Shown here piece by piece: positions 10,560 through 23,580 of a DNA stretch of 64,000 nt. Numbering within the stretch: position 1 is the first letter of the stretch; every line of letters starts with the position of its first letter. This DNA is from Antitrichia curtipendula. Taxonomy: Eukaryota > Streptophyta > Bryopsida > Hypnales > Leucodontaceae. The stretch is taken from contig OX579638.1 in NCBI GenBank assembly GCA_951230915.1, forward strand, positions 15,952,696 through 16,016,695, read 5' to 3'. Below the pieces are notes generated by a model. The model did no database searches and was not told the origin of the DNA. It saw only the letters and a list, made by a program, of their open reading frames with translations. The translations under genes and the position numbers were made by a program.

Positions 10560-13340
10560 GGAGAGCAAATCCTTGTCTGTAGACAAAGACATTTGCTTAG
10601 GCGGCTCATCTTTAGGTTTGGAGGACACTATAGTTTTAAGTTGCAAGTCTTCACTTATCGCCGTGTCTTTGGAGTCTGACCCTATCGATTTTGAAATCTT
10701 TGTACGAGGTGCCTTACAACTTTGAGGGTTCAAACAACTACTCAAATTTTGAGTCTTTTCTAGCAAGAAGTAAGGCAAAATAATCCAAGTTGCAAGTGAA
10801 GTGATTAAAGGTGCAACGGAGGTATGATTGACATTAAAAGTTCCAAAGACTGTAGGTGGCTAAGCGGCCATGGATTGAAGGAATTATGGAAACCAATGGC
10901 ATTCTCCACATGGTTCATTGCAAGGTATGCACTACTCTAGAGAAGAAACCCTACATCACGGCCCCGAAGTCTTCAAGCACGATGGAAAGAAAGTTGCAAA
11001 AAAAAACTCCCGCTTCAACATCAAGGCTAGAGAGCAATACATTGCTACTTAGTGAAGGCATAGAAAGAACCTTCGACTATGTGCAGCACGGCCTCCACCA
11101 ACGGTGCTCCAGCAAATCAACCATTGCACAACTCTAGAGGCATGCATAAAACAAGTTAAGTTTGCTACTCTCTTTCAGTTGTTGAATGAGGGTCGTTCCA
11201 TGGTTGAGTATGAGTTAAGAGCGCTCTTGTACAAATTATTAGAAGTGTTTGATCTTTCATTTGCACATTGGTGTGATAATTCTGGTTGGATTATGGCTAG
11301 TTATATATATAAGCAAGTAGTCTGTGAAATGAGGAAGCTCATAGTGGCAGCTCAATACATTGCCGTTACTGTAGACAAATCACTGATGTGGACAACAATA
11401 GTTATTTATTGGTGTATGTCTACATTGTTCAAGACTGGGTCCGATTCCCATTGTTGGTATTGTTACAATGTGTAGACTCTTCACCAAATGCAAAAAAACT
11501 GACAAAATTGATCAAAGACGTTGTCAATACTAGAAGTGGATTAGGTTCCGAAAGCATTGTACAAAAGCTCTTGAGCTTTGGAGCAGATGGCGCATTGACC
11601 TTGCATGGAAGCAAGTCTAGGGTTATGATGCAAGTTAAAGAAAATAATGCTCTACTTGCAATTGGAATTCATTGCATTGCGCACCATTGCAACTTGGCGT
11701 TCAAAGCCTTTTCCAATCTTGGGATTTTCAGTGACATAGAAAAACTACTAACTATGATTCACTCCTATTTTTGCAAGAGCCCTAAGAGATTTGCATACTT
11801 TAGGTAGTTGGTTGAATTGACCAAAACAAAGGGCCTGAAGATGTTGAGGAACGTCCAAACGCTCTGGGTAAGTCTCATAGAGCCCCTACGGAGACTTCTT
11901 TCAGAGTACCGCACTTTCATCTACAAGATGACTATGAACCTAGGAGAGAACATGAAGGCGGAGGTAAACACTCTCCACATTGCATTGACATTGGTGTTCA
12001 TTTTTGTCATCAATTGTTCACAATTTGGCTTTGGTCGACCTAATTGACGCACAATTAGGTTTTGGTGGGCGCTCCGGTCTGTTTGAAGTATTGTTGTGAC
12101 AATTAGCTTCAGTGGTCACTTAATCTTCAATGTGTAGCTATTGAACTGACAATGGACATGCTTGCTTCAGGTCTACCTTGTACTCTTATTTTATATATAT
12201 ATACGTTGCTTGATATGTGTACATTGTTACCATTGCTCGAGGCCATTGACACATTGTCAACTTTGCACAAAAGAGAGACATGTACATTTGTGACTTTGTG
12301 GCGGCAATAAAGATTATGTCAGGGATCTCTATAATGCATGTATGAAGATAAGGCCACATGCTATAGCACAAACAAGTTCTAGAGCTTCAATATCCACCTA
12401 GATTGTAGTCACGAGTAGATCCACATCAATATGATGACGGATCTAAACAATGACTCCGCTATCTTGTTGTTTGTTTGTCATGGTAAGCAAATACACACTG
12501 AATACAAGGGTGGACTAGTGGACCGGGATCTCTAGGCGTCTCTACTAACAAAAGTAAATAATGAGTGCACAAGTAAATGGAGTTTATCACTTTCCACGTT
12601 GTTGTATTATTGTCATTGTTATTATGAAAATGGTTGGCCGAATATTAGTCTCCTGCGTAGATGAGTGTGTTAACGTTGTTGGAACTCCTTGTATTGGTCG
12701 TAGGTGCATGTGATGTTGTGGTCTTCTAGAATTGTCTTGATGATGTTTGTGCTTGTTCCTTGCAGGTGCAACAATGATGCTAGTCTAAGAGTTGGACAAT
12801 AGATTTCCAAATAATGATGTGATGAATGCATTTGGCATTCTATACCTGCAATTCTAGTGCCAGAAAAAAAATGAAGAGCTATTTGATAACCATCTCCGCA
12901 TGCTCATAGAGGCATGCGGCCACGGTAAAATCTTGGAATAGGGGGATAAAAAAATGTAGTTGAAGCCGCTCATTGATCGTGATGCATTGATGTCTCAGCA
13001 GGGACTCTTTAAGATGTGCATGAAGTCTAATTCTTGTTCTGCCATGCTCCATCCGTTTGATGTGAATATGTTCATAAAAGTCTGCCGCATCCTCAACAAC
13101 AACAATAATTTCACGAAATTTTTTGGGGAGTTCTTGAAGCTAGCAAAAATGGCTTGTTGTGCATGTCATTGATTCAATTGAAGATGAGCTCACATTTTCA
13201 AGCATCAACTTCTTGAAATTGATATTGCACAACAATCTTGAAGAACACATCAAAGTTGTGATTGGAATGTACTCCCAACGTATTTTTATAATAGAGAACT
13301 TCCCTTACCAAGCCATTTTTGACAAGTGATTTGTTTCAGG
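10560..13340 (+). pseudogene. hAT-like transposase pseudogene, copy 2 (AT-enriched copy)
   Basis: Collinear with copy 1 at 2.1-4.5 kb: an N-terminal segment matching GSSS-type and DTIVLSCKSSLI words, the finger HCKVCTT(L/E), FATLFQLL, YIAVTVD, SFGADGALTLHG and NAFGILYLQF-type words. It retains about 330 bp lost from copy 1, encoding IHCIAHHCNLAFKAF, SYFCKSPKRF and a segment ending ...LRRLLSEYRTFIYKM, typical of the hAT DUF4371-like RNase H region. Splice-like borders match copy 1: a donor after KAEV near 11969, an acceptor near 12171, and a further intron ending near 12766. Many stops and frameshifts; for example, the Gln-Cys pair of copy 1 corresponds to TAG TGA near 11050. The copy is non-functional. 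Confidence 0.75.
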
Positions 13341-16300
13341 TGGTTGCGGGAGATATGTGGCAAATATATAGTTTGTAGTGTGGAGTATGTAGAGCAATAT
13401 CAACCAGGTAGCAAAATGGTCCATGCATCAGTAGTCAGCAAGTTGGCATATAGCACAATGTCTTAGGTACTGCGCATTTTTTTTGTCCTTAGTAATGTTG
13501 GTGTTTTCTTGTGCACTTCACATGCATGGCCTTCAAGCTATTTTTTATTCCAACCTTAGAGGGGTATGCAATCAATGTTTCTTGAAGAATACAAGACTCA
13601 CACTATGAAGTCTACTTTATCTATTTTTCATATTTTTGATTTTGTTGATCACATTTGTGATCTTTCCCCTTATTGGTTTTCCATTTTCTTATTTTACACT
13701 TGACTTGGGCATTGGAGGTGTGGGTGGATGGGTGCAGGTCAATTTGTGGAAAGCGCAAGTGCTTTCCAATTGAATTGTTGTATGTTCACAATGTAAAAAC
13801 AAAATTTTGTTGCTCATGACTTCTTATTTGTTAATGTATTGATTTGAACATCAGAGGGGTGTTTGGGTGGGTGCAAGTCTAGGTGCGAGATTACTTTTGA
13901 TGGGATTGTCATGAAAATGCTCAAGTAGGCGGTAAGTGAGGTATGATAATGCAAGGTTTCCTTTATCTTTACCAAGTGCCCACATATTCTACAATTAGTA
14001 CCAATGTATTATGATTGTTTTGTAAACGTGTGAGTGATGCTTAGATAGACAATGACTTTCATATATGCTAAGCTTAGAAATGTGAATTTGAAATGCTTGC
14101 TAGACAAGGTAGGTGGCAACTGCATTTCTCAATTACTACTTTGCCATGTTACCACCTTACACCAAAAAAAACACCATTTTGTCATCTGCCTAACCTTCTA
14201 CCATATTTCAACTTCACAATTTCACTATACTCAAGGAAATATGTTCGCCAAGAATATGTTTATCCATAATATATGCAACAATGCTAGAATGTGAGTGGGA
14301 AGCAACAAGCAATAGGCATTTAGACTTGAGCGCTCACTAAGACTAATTTTTACTAAAAGTAAACATATCAGAGTCATAAATAGTGATGTCAAATCCAAAA
14401 ATAATAATTTAAAATTATCAAAATTGAATTTATTAAAAATTGGATTTCCAAAAAATTGATTTAATGCTAAAGAAAGTTTAATTTAAGTTAGTTAATTTAG
14501 CATCCAAATGTTGTAGGTAGGGCTAAAAATAATAATGTAGCCTCTCCTACAACATCAAAGGTACTACCATAAATGTAATAAGAAAATGAATTTCATCCAT
14601 GTCATCCATTCAATTTTTTGGAAAAATTGGGAAACAATTCCAAACACTTCGAGAATTAATGAATAGAAAAAAATGTTTTTATTTGACATATGGTTGAATA
14701 GATCTAAGGAGTCATTTCTTGTTGCCAAAGGACCCTCCCTCTTTGGGGGAATATTTGAAGTACAATTTTTTCTTTTAAATTTAAACAATAAATAAATAAC
14801 TCTACACATAGCCTCCTCGAATCCAAGGAGGCAACCTCTTACTATTAACTGCAAAAAAAAATTCAATTTTTTTTTTAATTAAAAAAAATTTGGAAAAAAA
14901 AATCAGCATAGGGCTTTTCGGATTTGAGGAGCCATTTTTTGGTGCCAAAAGATCCTAACTCTATTTTGGAGGGTCTTTGAAGGTCTCATGTTCTTTATAA
15001 AGGCCCCTCGTAGCCAACAAAAACCTCCTTGGTGCAAATGAGCCTTTCTTTAGTGCCCAAAGGCTCCTCGGATTTGAGGAACCATTTCTTAGTACCAAGG
15101 ATTTTCTCTCATGATTTTTTGATATGTCAAAGCTAATTGGAATTTTTGTGCATTGATCTATTTCTTTCAAGTCTAAATTAGCAACATGTCAGTTTCTAAG
15201 ATGACAACATATAATTAGAACTCATAAATGTTGGTATTAGCATAGGAATAAATTTAATCAACCTTTGACTTCAATAATGCTTGAAAGGGATTACAAATTT
15301 TAATTGGAAACAATACCTTCCTCGAAATGGTTTCATAATGCCATGTACAAGTCCCAAATTTCAAATGTCTCTACCTTTTATTTAAGATACTTGGCATCAA
15401 TATTTATCTTAAACAACTGAGTTTTTAGTCCCATTCAATACTCATTCATCATCCATCATCCATTTCAATGAACAATAGATATATTTCATCCAACAAAGTC
15501 AACTATAAAAAATTAGTCTAAATTCATTCATCTCCATTCATCCCCATCCATCTTCTTTAGAATTATTTATAGCCATAAGTTTTAACCCTAAACCACGGAC
15601 ATAGGCATCTTATGGTAAAATATTTAAATTTTTCATAAGATTTTTGAAAATAATCATTGCCCATTGCTCATCGCTTGTTGCTCAACGCTCAACGCTCGTC
15701 GCTCCTTGCTTATATTTTAGCAATCCTATGATACATGTTTGCCCAAAGGAAAAAAAATATTAAAAAAATTCCACCTAATTTTTGCTTAAGTTTAAGATGT
15801 TGCCAATCCAAAACTATGCCTTGTGATGATGCATCACCAACTCATCACTCCTGACAAATTACATATCGCCTTTTCATCCATTCTAAAAAGTTGAAAAAAA
15901 ACAACTGGTTGTAAGAGGATGAACTTGTTATCAATCAAACTAAGGACGTTGTATATGGTGATATGCTCATCATTTTGCTTAATATGATATAATTTTCACG
16001 CCTAATTGGTTTCAGTGGTTGTGAGCTTGTAGTTGAACTATGTGCAAGTTGAAAATTACATTTTGTGAGGTTCTTGTAAAAAGTTGTGTGTGTAACAATT
16101 GGGATTGTGAAAAATTAAAATTGGAAGTTGTGTGTGTGGAGTCAAGTTGGGTGATTCAAAGTGTACATGTCATATCGACTTGATATTGGATTATAAATAT
16201 TGGATGAATCATAAATTAGAAATCAAAGAAGTGATTGTGTGTTCTAGAGTTGTGTTACTTGTTTTAGAGATTGAACTTGTTAGCATAGATTTCCTACTTG

Positions 16301-17129
16301 ACCATCTCCCTTGGAACAAATTTATTATACTAAATGAATAATTTTCAATTAGTTCATTATTCTCCTTCAACAATACTTGTAAATTCATTCTACCAAAGAG
16401 TAGAGAAACAAACTTCATCTTAGTTTTTTTTATAACAAATGCAAGTTCACTACACTCATATGTCATAAATCTTCATGTCATTTGGACAGTTTATTGATTT
16501 TTATAGTACTTTAAAAGTATGTCAAATGACTTCTATTTTAATATCCTAAAACCTTTTTTAAAAATTGTTTTCTCCTTGAGTCATAGAAGCCTTGAAAAAT
16601 GTTTTGATTGATTATAAAACTTTCTAATGCAAATAGAGGGTACTTAATCTAATTCCAATTTACTTCCAAATTTTCAATATAACTAAAATTCAAAGAATTA
16701 TTTCAAATTTAGAGATTGAGGTTAATTCAAAAATAAAGTTATCAATCTTGCAAATGTTGAATCGTAGGATCATAAGGACATAAATTTTAACATGAGGTAG
16801 TTCATATTTTGCTATGTATCAGTATCTACCTAATACAAAATTTTCACATTTTCAAAATACCAACAAAAAATAGACTTACAATAGTTATTTGTCACAAATA
16901 TTGCCACCTCCAAACTATAATAAATTAATTGTCTTAGAAATTTTTCCAATAAAAATGATAGGTATTGCTACTAGATTTTCTATGGATGCTTGATAGAATA
17001 ATAACGTATTCTTTTTTGATAGAATAACAAAAGTGATAATTTTGCTACAAAATTTGCCTTAAGATTAGAGATTTTTTAATAGAAAAATGGACGTAATAAA
17101 TATTGTCACTAAATTCTTCTAAAGACTAT
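13341..17129. other. AT-rich intergenic DNA, no gene
   Basis: No coding gene recognised. A loosely repeated phrase (gaggagccattt-ttggtgccaaa-ggatcc type) occurs near 14706, 14928 and 15069, suggesting an old local duplication. The remainder is AT-rich with no clear element boundaries. Confidence 0.4.
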
Positions 17130-18057
17130 AAGAAAGTCCCAAAGCCATTTTCCCATCAAAAACCACTCAAACTGCCATTTTTAGAGCAAAGAGCAAAAAA
17201 CAAATTTAATTTAATTTTTTTGTATATTTAACCATAGGATCTTGTACTAGACTAGTGTAAGAATGTGTGGAAGAAATTTCAAAATTTTTGCCCGTGTAGA
17301 TTGCAAGATATTTGCATTTAAAGTGAAGGAATCTAGTTTTTTTACACCTTGCTTAATTACATTTTTTGGCTTTGAACCTTTTTAACTAAAAATTTCTACT
17401 CTAATGATTTTGAATTTCTAATTTTACATGATGAAGAATTGAGTTGAGAATCTAGAAAAAAAATAATTTAAAAAGAAACACTTAGTTTTCACTCATTAAA
17501 AAATTGTTAAGTAGAAGTAGATTCAAGATTGAAGGAAAAATTAAATCATTAATAGCTCTACAATAGAATTGAAATATACTAATCTCAACGGTGAGATTGT
17601 TCTAGCAAGAAATCTTGACCTTGTGAAACTTTTTTTTTTCTTAAATTGTTAGAATTCAATTCAGAAATGAATCCTACAAGTTATTTTTTCTAAAAAATGC
17701 TCTAATTGCCCAAAAAATAAGATTGACCGTAACTTTTGCATAACAAATCCAAATGGAATGAATCAAAGCTTGCCATGTAAATAAAAATAAAATCTATATG
17801 AAACTAATTTTTTAATTTTTTAATTTAAAGTCTTTTTGAGGATTTTTTTCTGCCCGCCGAACTAAAATTTGGGATTTTTGTGCCATAACTTTTGCTCCCG
17901 GGCACCGATTGAAATAAAAATTACATTTTTGGAAAGCTAATGTGATTCTCTATCTTCACAAAAAAAACTCAAAAAATCACAAAAAATATTGAGGCCGTAG
18001 GAGCCTGCCCAAAATCCATTTTGTCCCCCGAGGGGACAACGGGACTTTAGGGGTTAA
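17130..18057. mobile_element. TTAA-type element, family B, left end degraded
   Basis: The right terminus reads GGGACTTTAGGGG then TTAA (18054-18057). The interior matches the intact family B copy at 18889-19811 throughout, including the 'actcaaactgccatttt' word near the left and 'gcataacttttt'/'gggcaccgattgaaataaaaatta' near the right. The left terminus is not preserved as TTAACCCC and is placed approximately. Non-coding. Confidence 0.5.
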
Positions 18058-18580
18058 AGAACTAGCTAGTACAAATTTTATTTACTTACAACATACTAGA
18101 AAATGAGTGTTTTGAGTAGAAAGAACAATAAAATTGGAAAAATACAAAAATGATGCAAATTTTTTACTAATTGAAGAGCTATTTACAATATTTTTAAGAA
18201 TGTTCAAGACTTGAATTGGCAAGATTCATGAGAAACAAGAGTAAATCATTCAATAGAAATTTAAAGAATTTGTTTGGCATATCTAAAGTAAATTAGTTTG
18301 AAGAATAATTGTTGAATATTTTAATGGAAACATAAAGAATAATTGAATAATATTGAAAGAAGAATTGATTTGTAAGTTCCTATTAGAATCATCTTGTAAG
18401 TTGGTTTGATGATTCAAGAGGAATATTTTATGCAACATTTCATTAGTACAATTGTCTTCTCATCACCACCATATACTTTAATAAAATATTATTTTGATTC
18501 ATAAAGTTTCAACTCTAGAAAACAAAAATGAATAAGACGAAAGAAGACTTTTAACTCTATTTTGTCCTAAATAAATTAAC

Positions 18581-18581
<1 letters not shown>

Positions 18582-18645
<64 letters not shown>

Positions 18646-18661
18646 TATTATCATCATCATT
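18582..18661. repeat. (AAT)n/(ATT)n palindromic microsatellite
   Basis: About ten AAT units followed directly by about fifteen ATT units, ending in a TCATCATCAT stretch. The two blocks are complementary and could fold into a hairpin. Simple-sequence DNA with no coding potential. Confidence 0.9.
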
Positions 18662-18888
18662 GATCTAATATTCAAGATCCTATGTCACATGTCTTTGCAA
18701 CAAAGATATTTTATGGGGAGTGTAGACAATCTAGGGAATATCTACAAGATAGGTGAAGAATTTTTTTTTGAAGGTTCATACTTGTATTGTTGTTTTCTAC
18801 TTGATATAAAGTGACAATTGTTTGAGGATGAACTAACAACTTAAACTTCATCAATAGAGTTCAAAAAAGAATAAAGTAATGATTATCC

Positions 18889-19811
18889 TTAACCCCTAGA
18901 GCCCCGAGGCCTTTTCTCCATCAAAACACACTCAAAACTGCCACTTCTATTGCAAAGAGAAAAAAACTATAAAAAAAATTGTTTTTTTGCATATCTAACC
19001 GTAGGATCTTATACTAGACTAGTATGAGAATGTGTGCAAGAAATTTCAGAAACTTTGATATAATAGATTGCAAGATATTTGCATTCAAAGTGAAGAAAAC
19101 AAGTTTTTTTGCACCTTGCTTGACTAGATTTTTGGGCTTTGAACCTATTTAACTTAAATTTTTTGTATTGTTGATTTTGATTTTCTAAGTTTATATGTTG
19201 AATACTTCTCTTGAGAATCTAGAGAAAAAAATTCAAGAAAAAAACACTAAATTTTTACTCATTAAAAATTTGTTAAGTAGAAGTAGGTTCAAGATTGAAA
19301 GAAAAACTAAATCGTTCATAGCTCTAAGACAAAATTGAAATACCATAATCCCAACGGTGAGATTGTTCTAGCAAGCAAATCCAACCTTGTCTGACAATTT
19401 TTTTCTGAAAATTGTAAAAATTGCATTCAAAAATGAATCCTAAAAGTTATTTTTTCAAGAAGATGCTTCGATTGCCCGAAAAACTAAGATTGTCCATAAC
19501 TTTTTCATTATTAGTCCAAATAGAATGAATCAAAGCTTCAAATGTAGACAAAAAGACATAGATTTTGAAAGAAATATTTAAGAAATTTATTTTGACTTTC
19601 TGTGATTTTTTTGTGCTGGCCGCCAAACTCTATTTATGGCATAACTTTTTATCTTGGGCACCAATTGAAATAAAAATTATATATCCACAAAGCTCTCGCA
19701 GAACCGCACAACCTCAAAAAATCCCAAATTTTTTTCTACAAAGTGAGGGCACAAGAACCTACCTGGACCCAAATTGTCCCCCAAAGGGACAAATGGGCTT
19801 TTAGGGGTTAA
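18889..19811. mobile_element. TTAA-flanked element, family B, both ends intact
   Basis: TTAA then CCCCTAGAGCCC at the left; at the right GGGCTTTTAGGGG then TTAA. The termini are inverted repeats of about 12-14 bp with small differences. The interior of 915 bp is non-coding and parallel to 17130-18057. Short open frames at the right end (about 19565-19919) are spurious. Confidence 0.65.
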
Positions 19812-20848
19812 ATCAAGTAGTGGCGTCCATGAATGGATGAATGGCATGAAATAAAATACTAGGGCTTTGCATTGTTGCACACGATCGTCGATGATTGTGT
19901 TGCAATGAAGAAATATCAATATTATTATTATTTAATTTTTTAATAAAATAAATTTGGTGGGCTCCTACAACAAAAAAACATTTGTCAATACATACAAAAA
20001 AAATTGTTTTGTTGTTTTTGTTGTTGGAGAAACAATCTAGGTAAACCCTATCTAAAATAAATATCATTTGATATAAATTTCTTGCCTATTTGATATGATG
20101 TGATAAGCTTCAATTGAAGGAATGAAGTGACACCTTCAAGTGCAAGATTGCAATACTATAACGAGTGGTCAAGGTTGACATTCTTTGCTGAATAATCAAT
20201 CAAAAATATCAAAAATAAAAATATGCAATTATTTTTGAAAAAAATAATATCCTATAAATTTTGGCATCTATTTTTGGAGATATTTTTTGCCACTCCTGAC
20301 CACTTAATAAGGTAGTGATTCTAAAAGTAAAGTGTAGACAATATGAAAGAAGATATAACTTTAAAAATGAAATAATGAAGTACAAAAAATTGAAGTGTTG
20401 ACTTTAGGAATCAAGTGACAACATCAACTTCATGAATGAATGAATATGAAGGCTTAAAATGGTGATTCTTCTAGAATGAGAAACCAGGAACTCTTAAATG
20501 AAGCTAGTGTTAATTTCATGAAAGATAGAATGTAGTGACTTCAACTTTAGGTAAGAAAGACCCAAATGTACGATTGAAGTGACTTCAACTTTTGATATGA
20601 AAGAACCCATATGATTGAAGTGGCCACTTCAAAATTGAAAAGAAAATTAGCAATTTCATTAAATGATATAATGAAAAGGGGTAGAATTGAGTTGCAACTT
20701 TAAGATGAAGTGACAAGTTGAAAATTTCAAGAATAAAGTGTCTATTTCTAAATATAAAGCTGTAGGAATAGATTTCATTGAATATTCAAAAATATAGTGA
20801 ATATTTGGATCTATTTTTTGGCCTTATATTCTAAAAATATAATAGGAT

Positions 20849-20851
<3 letters not shown>
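19812..20851. other. AT-rich intergenic DNA, no gene
   Basis: Contains many short 'gaagtgacaacttcaa'-like phrases between about 20380 and 20760 that look like a diffuse degenerate tandem array. No gene recognised. Confidence 0.4.

Positions 20852-20907
<56 letters not shown>
20852..20907. repeat. (GA)n microsatellite, 56 bp
   Basis: An uninterrupted run of 28 GA dinucleotides. Simple-sequence repeat, likely length-polymorphic. Confidence 0.95.
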
Positions 20908-20911
<4 letters not shown>

Positions 20912-21739
20912 AAAAGGCCACTTAAAGAATTTTTTGAGAAAATTTAAGTTACTCAAGATTTATATTTTAAACTATATTTGACCTTCATGTAAAGTAACAA
21001 GTCTTGAAGATAAAAAGAATCAACTTAAGGAATATAATTGCAACTTTACAAATATAGGAATGTTGTAAAGAATAAATCCATTAATATTTTTGGGTGTTTG
21101 AAGCCAAAAAAATTCACAATATCTTAGAATTAATAATTTCAAAAAATAAACTAAAAACCTACAATCATTAGTTTTTGTTGGACAATTTTAAATTCATTTT
21201 GGATTACAAATTGCCTCATGAAAGGCTTATTAGGGATTGGTAACTTCAAAAATAAAAAATTGTAGAAAAAAAGTGTCAACCTTGTAAATGCAAGAAGGTC
21301 AGAAAGAAATGACAACTTTTACCTTTAAAGGACAAAGGATATTTTCAAGAAAGATTATCAAAAATTGCTAATTTTTTAGTACTTTCACCAAAATTGCTAA
21401 TTTTTTAGAACTTCAACCATATAAAAGTGTAGTAGGCTATTATAAAATGTGTTGAAAATTTCAACCCATTTGACAACATGGATTGAAATATTATCACGTT
21501 TGAAGTGAGAAAAAAACACTAAACAATAATAACATGTCCTACAAGACAATGTCAATAGACTTCAAACCCTCTTGAAGTAAATTTTTTCCTCAACAACTTT
21601 GGATTCTACATCTTATTACAATAGATATTCCCATGAAATTTTCAAATGCAAATAATTTTTTTATTTTACTGTAATCAACTTGCAATACACGGTTGCTAGT
21701 ATGTAAGCCTAGGATCATGAGCCCATAAGCCTAGGAATC

Positions 21740-21980
21740 TAGGTTCCTATGTTATAATTACCTTCCATAGTTATAGGATATTTATATTATAGGTGCCTAT
21801 ATTTATAGGTGTATGTCATAGGTACCTATGTTATGAGCACCTTCCATGGTTATAGGATGTTTACAGTTATAGGTGCTTAATTATATTAAAGGAGTGTATG
21901 TTATAGGTACCTTCCATAATGATAGGGTATTTATATTATAAGTATGTATGTTATAGACACCTTCAATAGTTGTAGAATAC
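21740..21980. repeat. Degenerate minisatellite (ATAGGTACCT-type units)
   Basis: Phrases such as 'ataggtacct', 'accttccatagttatagg' and 'tatttatattataggtg' recur at irregular spacing of about 55-65 bp, four or so times. The units have diverged, so this is an old tandem array. The DNA on either side (20908-22078) has no gene. Confidence 0.6.
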
Positions 21981-22078
21981 CTACTTACACCTAGGCTCAA
22001 GGTTTGTAGGCTTGCATTTCTAGGCTCAAATGCTAGCAATGTTGGCGTGCAATATAAGGAGGTCAAATACACTATCAA

Positions 22079-22605
22079 TACACTAGTGTTTTTTTTACGA
22101 TCCTTTGTGTAGTGAAGATTTTTTTAATTTGAAATCCAAATGATAAAAATTGTGAGTCAAACACTTGGGATATGTGGAAAAAAATTCAAGAATTTTGAAA
22201 GCACAATTTTCAAGAGAAGAGTGTTTGTAGTTCAAAAATGTTTCTTCTCAAATTTGCTTGGTGGAGTTGATAGAGTTTTGACTCCTCTTAGAATGAGATT
22301 TTTCACTAAAACTATTTTCTTACAATTGTCTACTCTATCATATTAATTACATACATGCCAATTTTAAAAGTAAATGAAAATTTAGCAAAAGATGCTCAAA
22401 TCATATATATATGGATTTTTTCATGCAACATAACTTTTGATCTAGGCATCTAACTGGATTCTTTTCAAACTTTCTCAAAGAGAACGAATGTCTACATCTT
22501 TTGTCAAATTTCTAAAAAGTTAACATCCATTTATTTTTTACTTCATCATCACCTACTTGAATTTCAAATATCTTTGAACAAACACTTGGTACTTTAGGGG
22601 TAAGA
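22079..22605 (+). repeat. Dispersed repeat R4, copy 1
   Basis: Starts at ACACTAGT and matches 39529-40035 along its length (shared words 'tttgaaatc.gaatggcaaaaa', 'aatatgtagaaa..aatttcaagaattttga' and 'cataacttttgatct.gggcatct'). It ends near a CTTTAGGGGTAA, which may be a degraded TTAA-type terminus. No gene. Confidence 0.5.
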
Positions 22606-23394
22606 ATGAAAGGCCAATATTTTACACAAGAAAAATAAAGTGTCATCATTTCAAGGAAGGCAATGTTATAAGCCCATTGCCGCTCCACTTGTCCATTAGA
22701 TTCTTCAACTTATAAGTTTAATGTAATATGACTATTAAGTTTAATTGTCCTTCATCATTTAAAAAAATTAAGTTCAGTCCTTGATTTCCATTAAAATACA
22801 ATTAACACATCTATTTTACGAAATTAAAAGGATTATTTTTATTATTTTGAAATTTTGAATGATACTTTGTTTGCTTTGGGAATATTAGAGAGACTACTGC
22901 AACTAAAACATAATAAGTTTTGTCTGAGAGATCTTTTCAAGTAAAATAATGAGTATTACCCCTAAACTTCTCATATGTAACGAGTATTGCCATTAAAAAA
23001 CAAAGATTATTTTCTAATAAAAATAACGGATGCAATGATATTTTCACGCTCTTCACTGAGAATTAGAGATTTAAATTTTTTTTTAAATGGATGTAATGGA
23101 TATTGCCACCAGACCCCTCTAAAGACCTGACTCTTTCTCAACAGTTGGTTTCTAAGGGACGAAATGAAGAAGATTAACATCGTGAACTGTTTTCAACCAT
23201 TATCATGGGATAATGACCTCATTTAGAATCCAAAAAATTATCCTAAATGACTATTTCATTTTGTATGTTGTCATGGCATAGTCTTCAATAATTATTCAAC
23301 AAAGCAGTGGATGGATATTATTTCTTGTGCATTGTGAAATTGAAAAATATTTGTCATTTATAGGACAAAAATGGATTGTACATAATATTGTTTA

Positions 23395-23580
23395 TCAGTG
23401 AGGCAAGGGGTCCTTTTGTATCTTTTAAAGGAGTCCCCTACAGTGAACAAAATGGTTCCTTAGCCAACCCCAATCCTTGAATTAATTGATGGGTGCTTCT
23501 TAGGTATCTAATAAAGCATAATATGTCCCTTATACATTGTTTGGGTTATACAATGTTATGTAACTTCAGTGAATAGTATT
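23395..23580 (+). repeat. Dispersed repeat R3, copy 2 (empty site)
   Basis: The continuous version of the sequence split at 6344-6771: ATCCTTGAA, a single TTAA, then TTGATGGGT. This copy is the unoccupied target for the TTAA insertion. Flanking DNA from 22606 to 26434 has no recognised gene; it includes a GC-richer stretch near 24480-24780 and a 93-codon frame at 25489-25770 with no recognisable motif. Confidence 0.65.

Noticed and set aside
10425..10778. 117-codon minus-strand frame over the hAT-like copy 2 start
   Set aside because: The plus strand of this stretch aligns with the N-terminal exon of hAT-like copy 1, so the minus frame is an antisense shadow.
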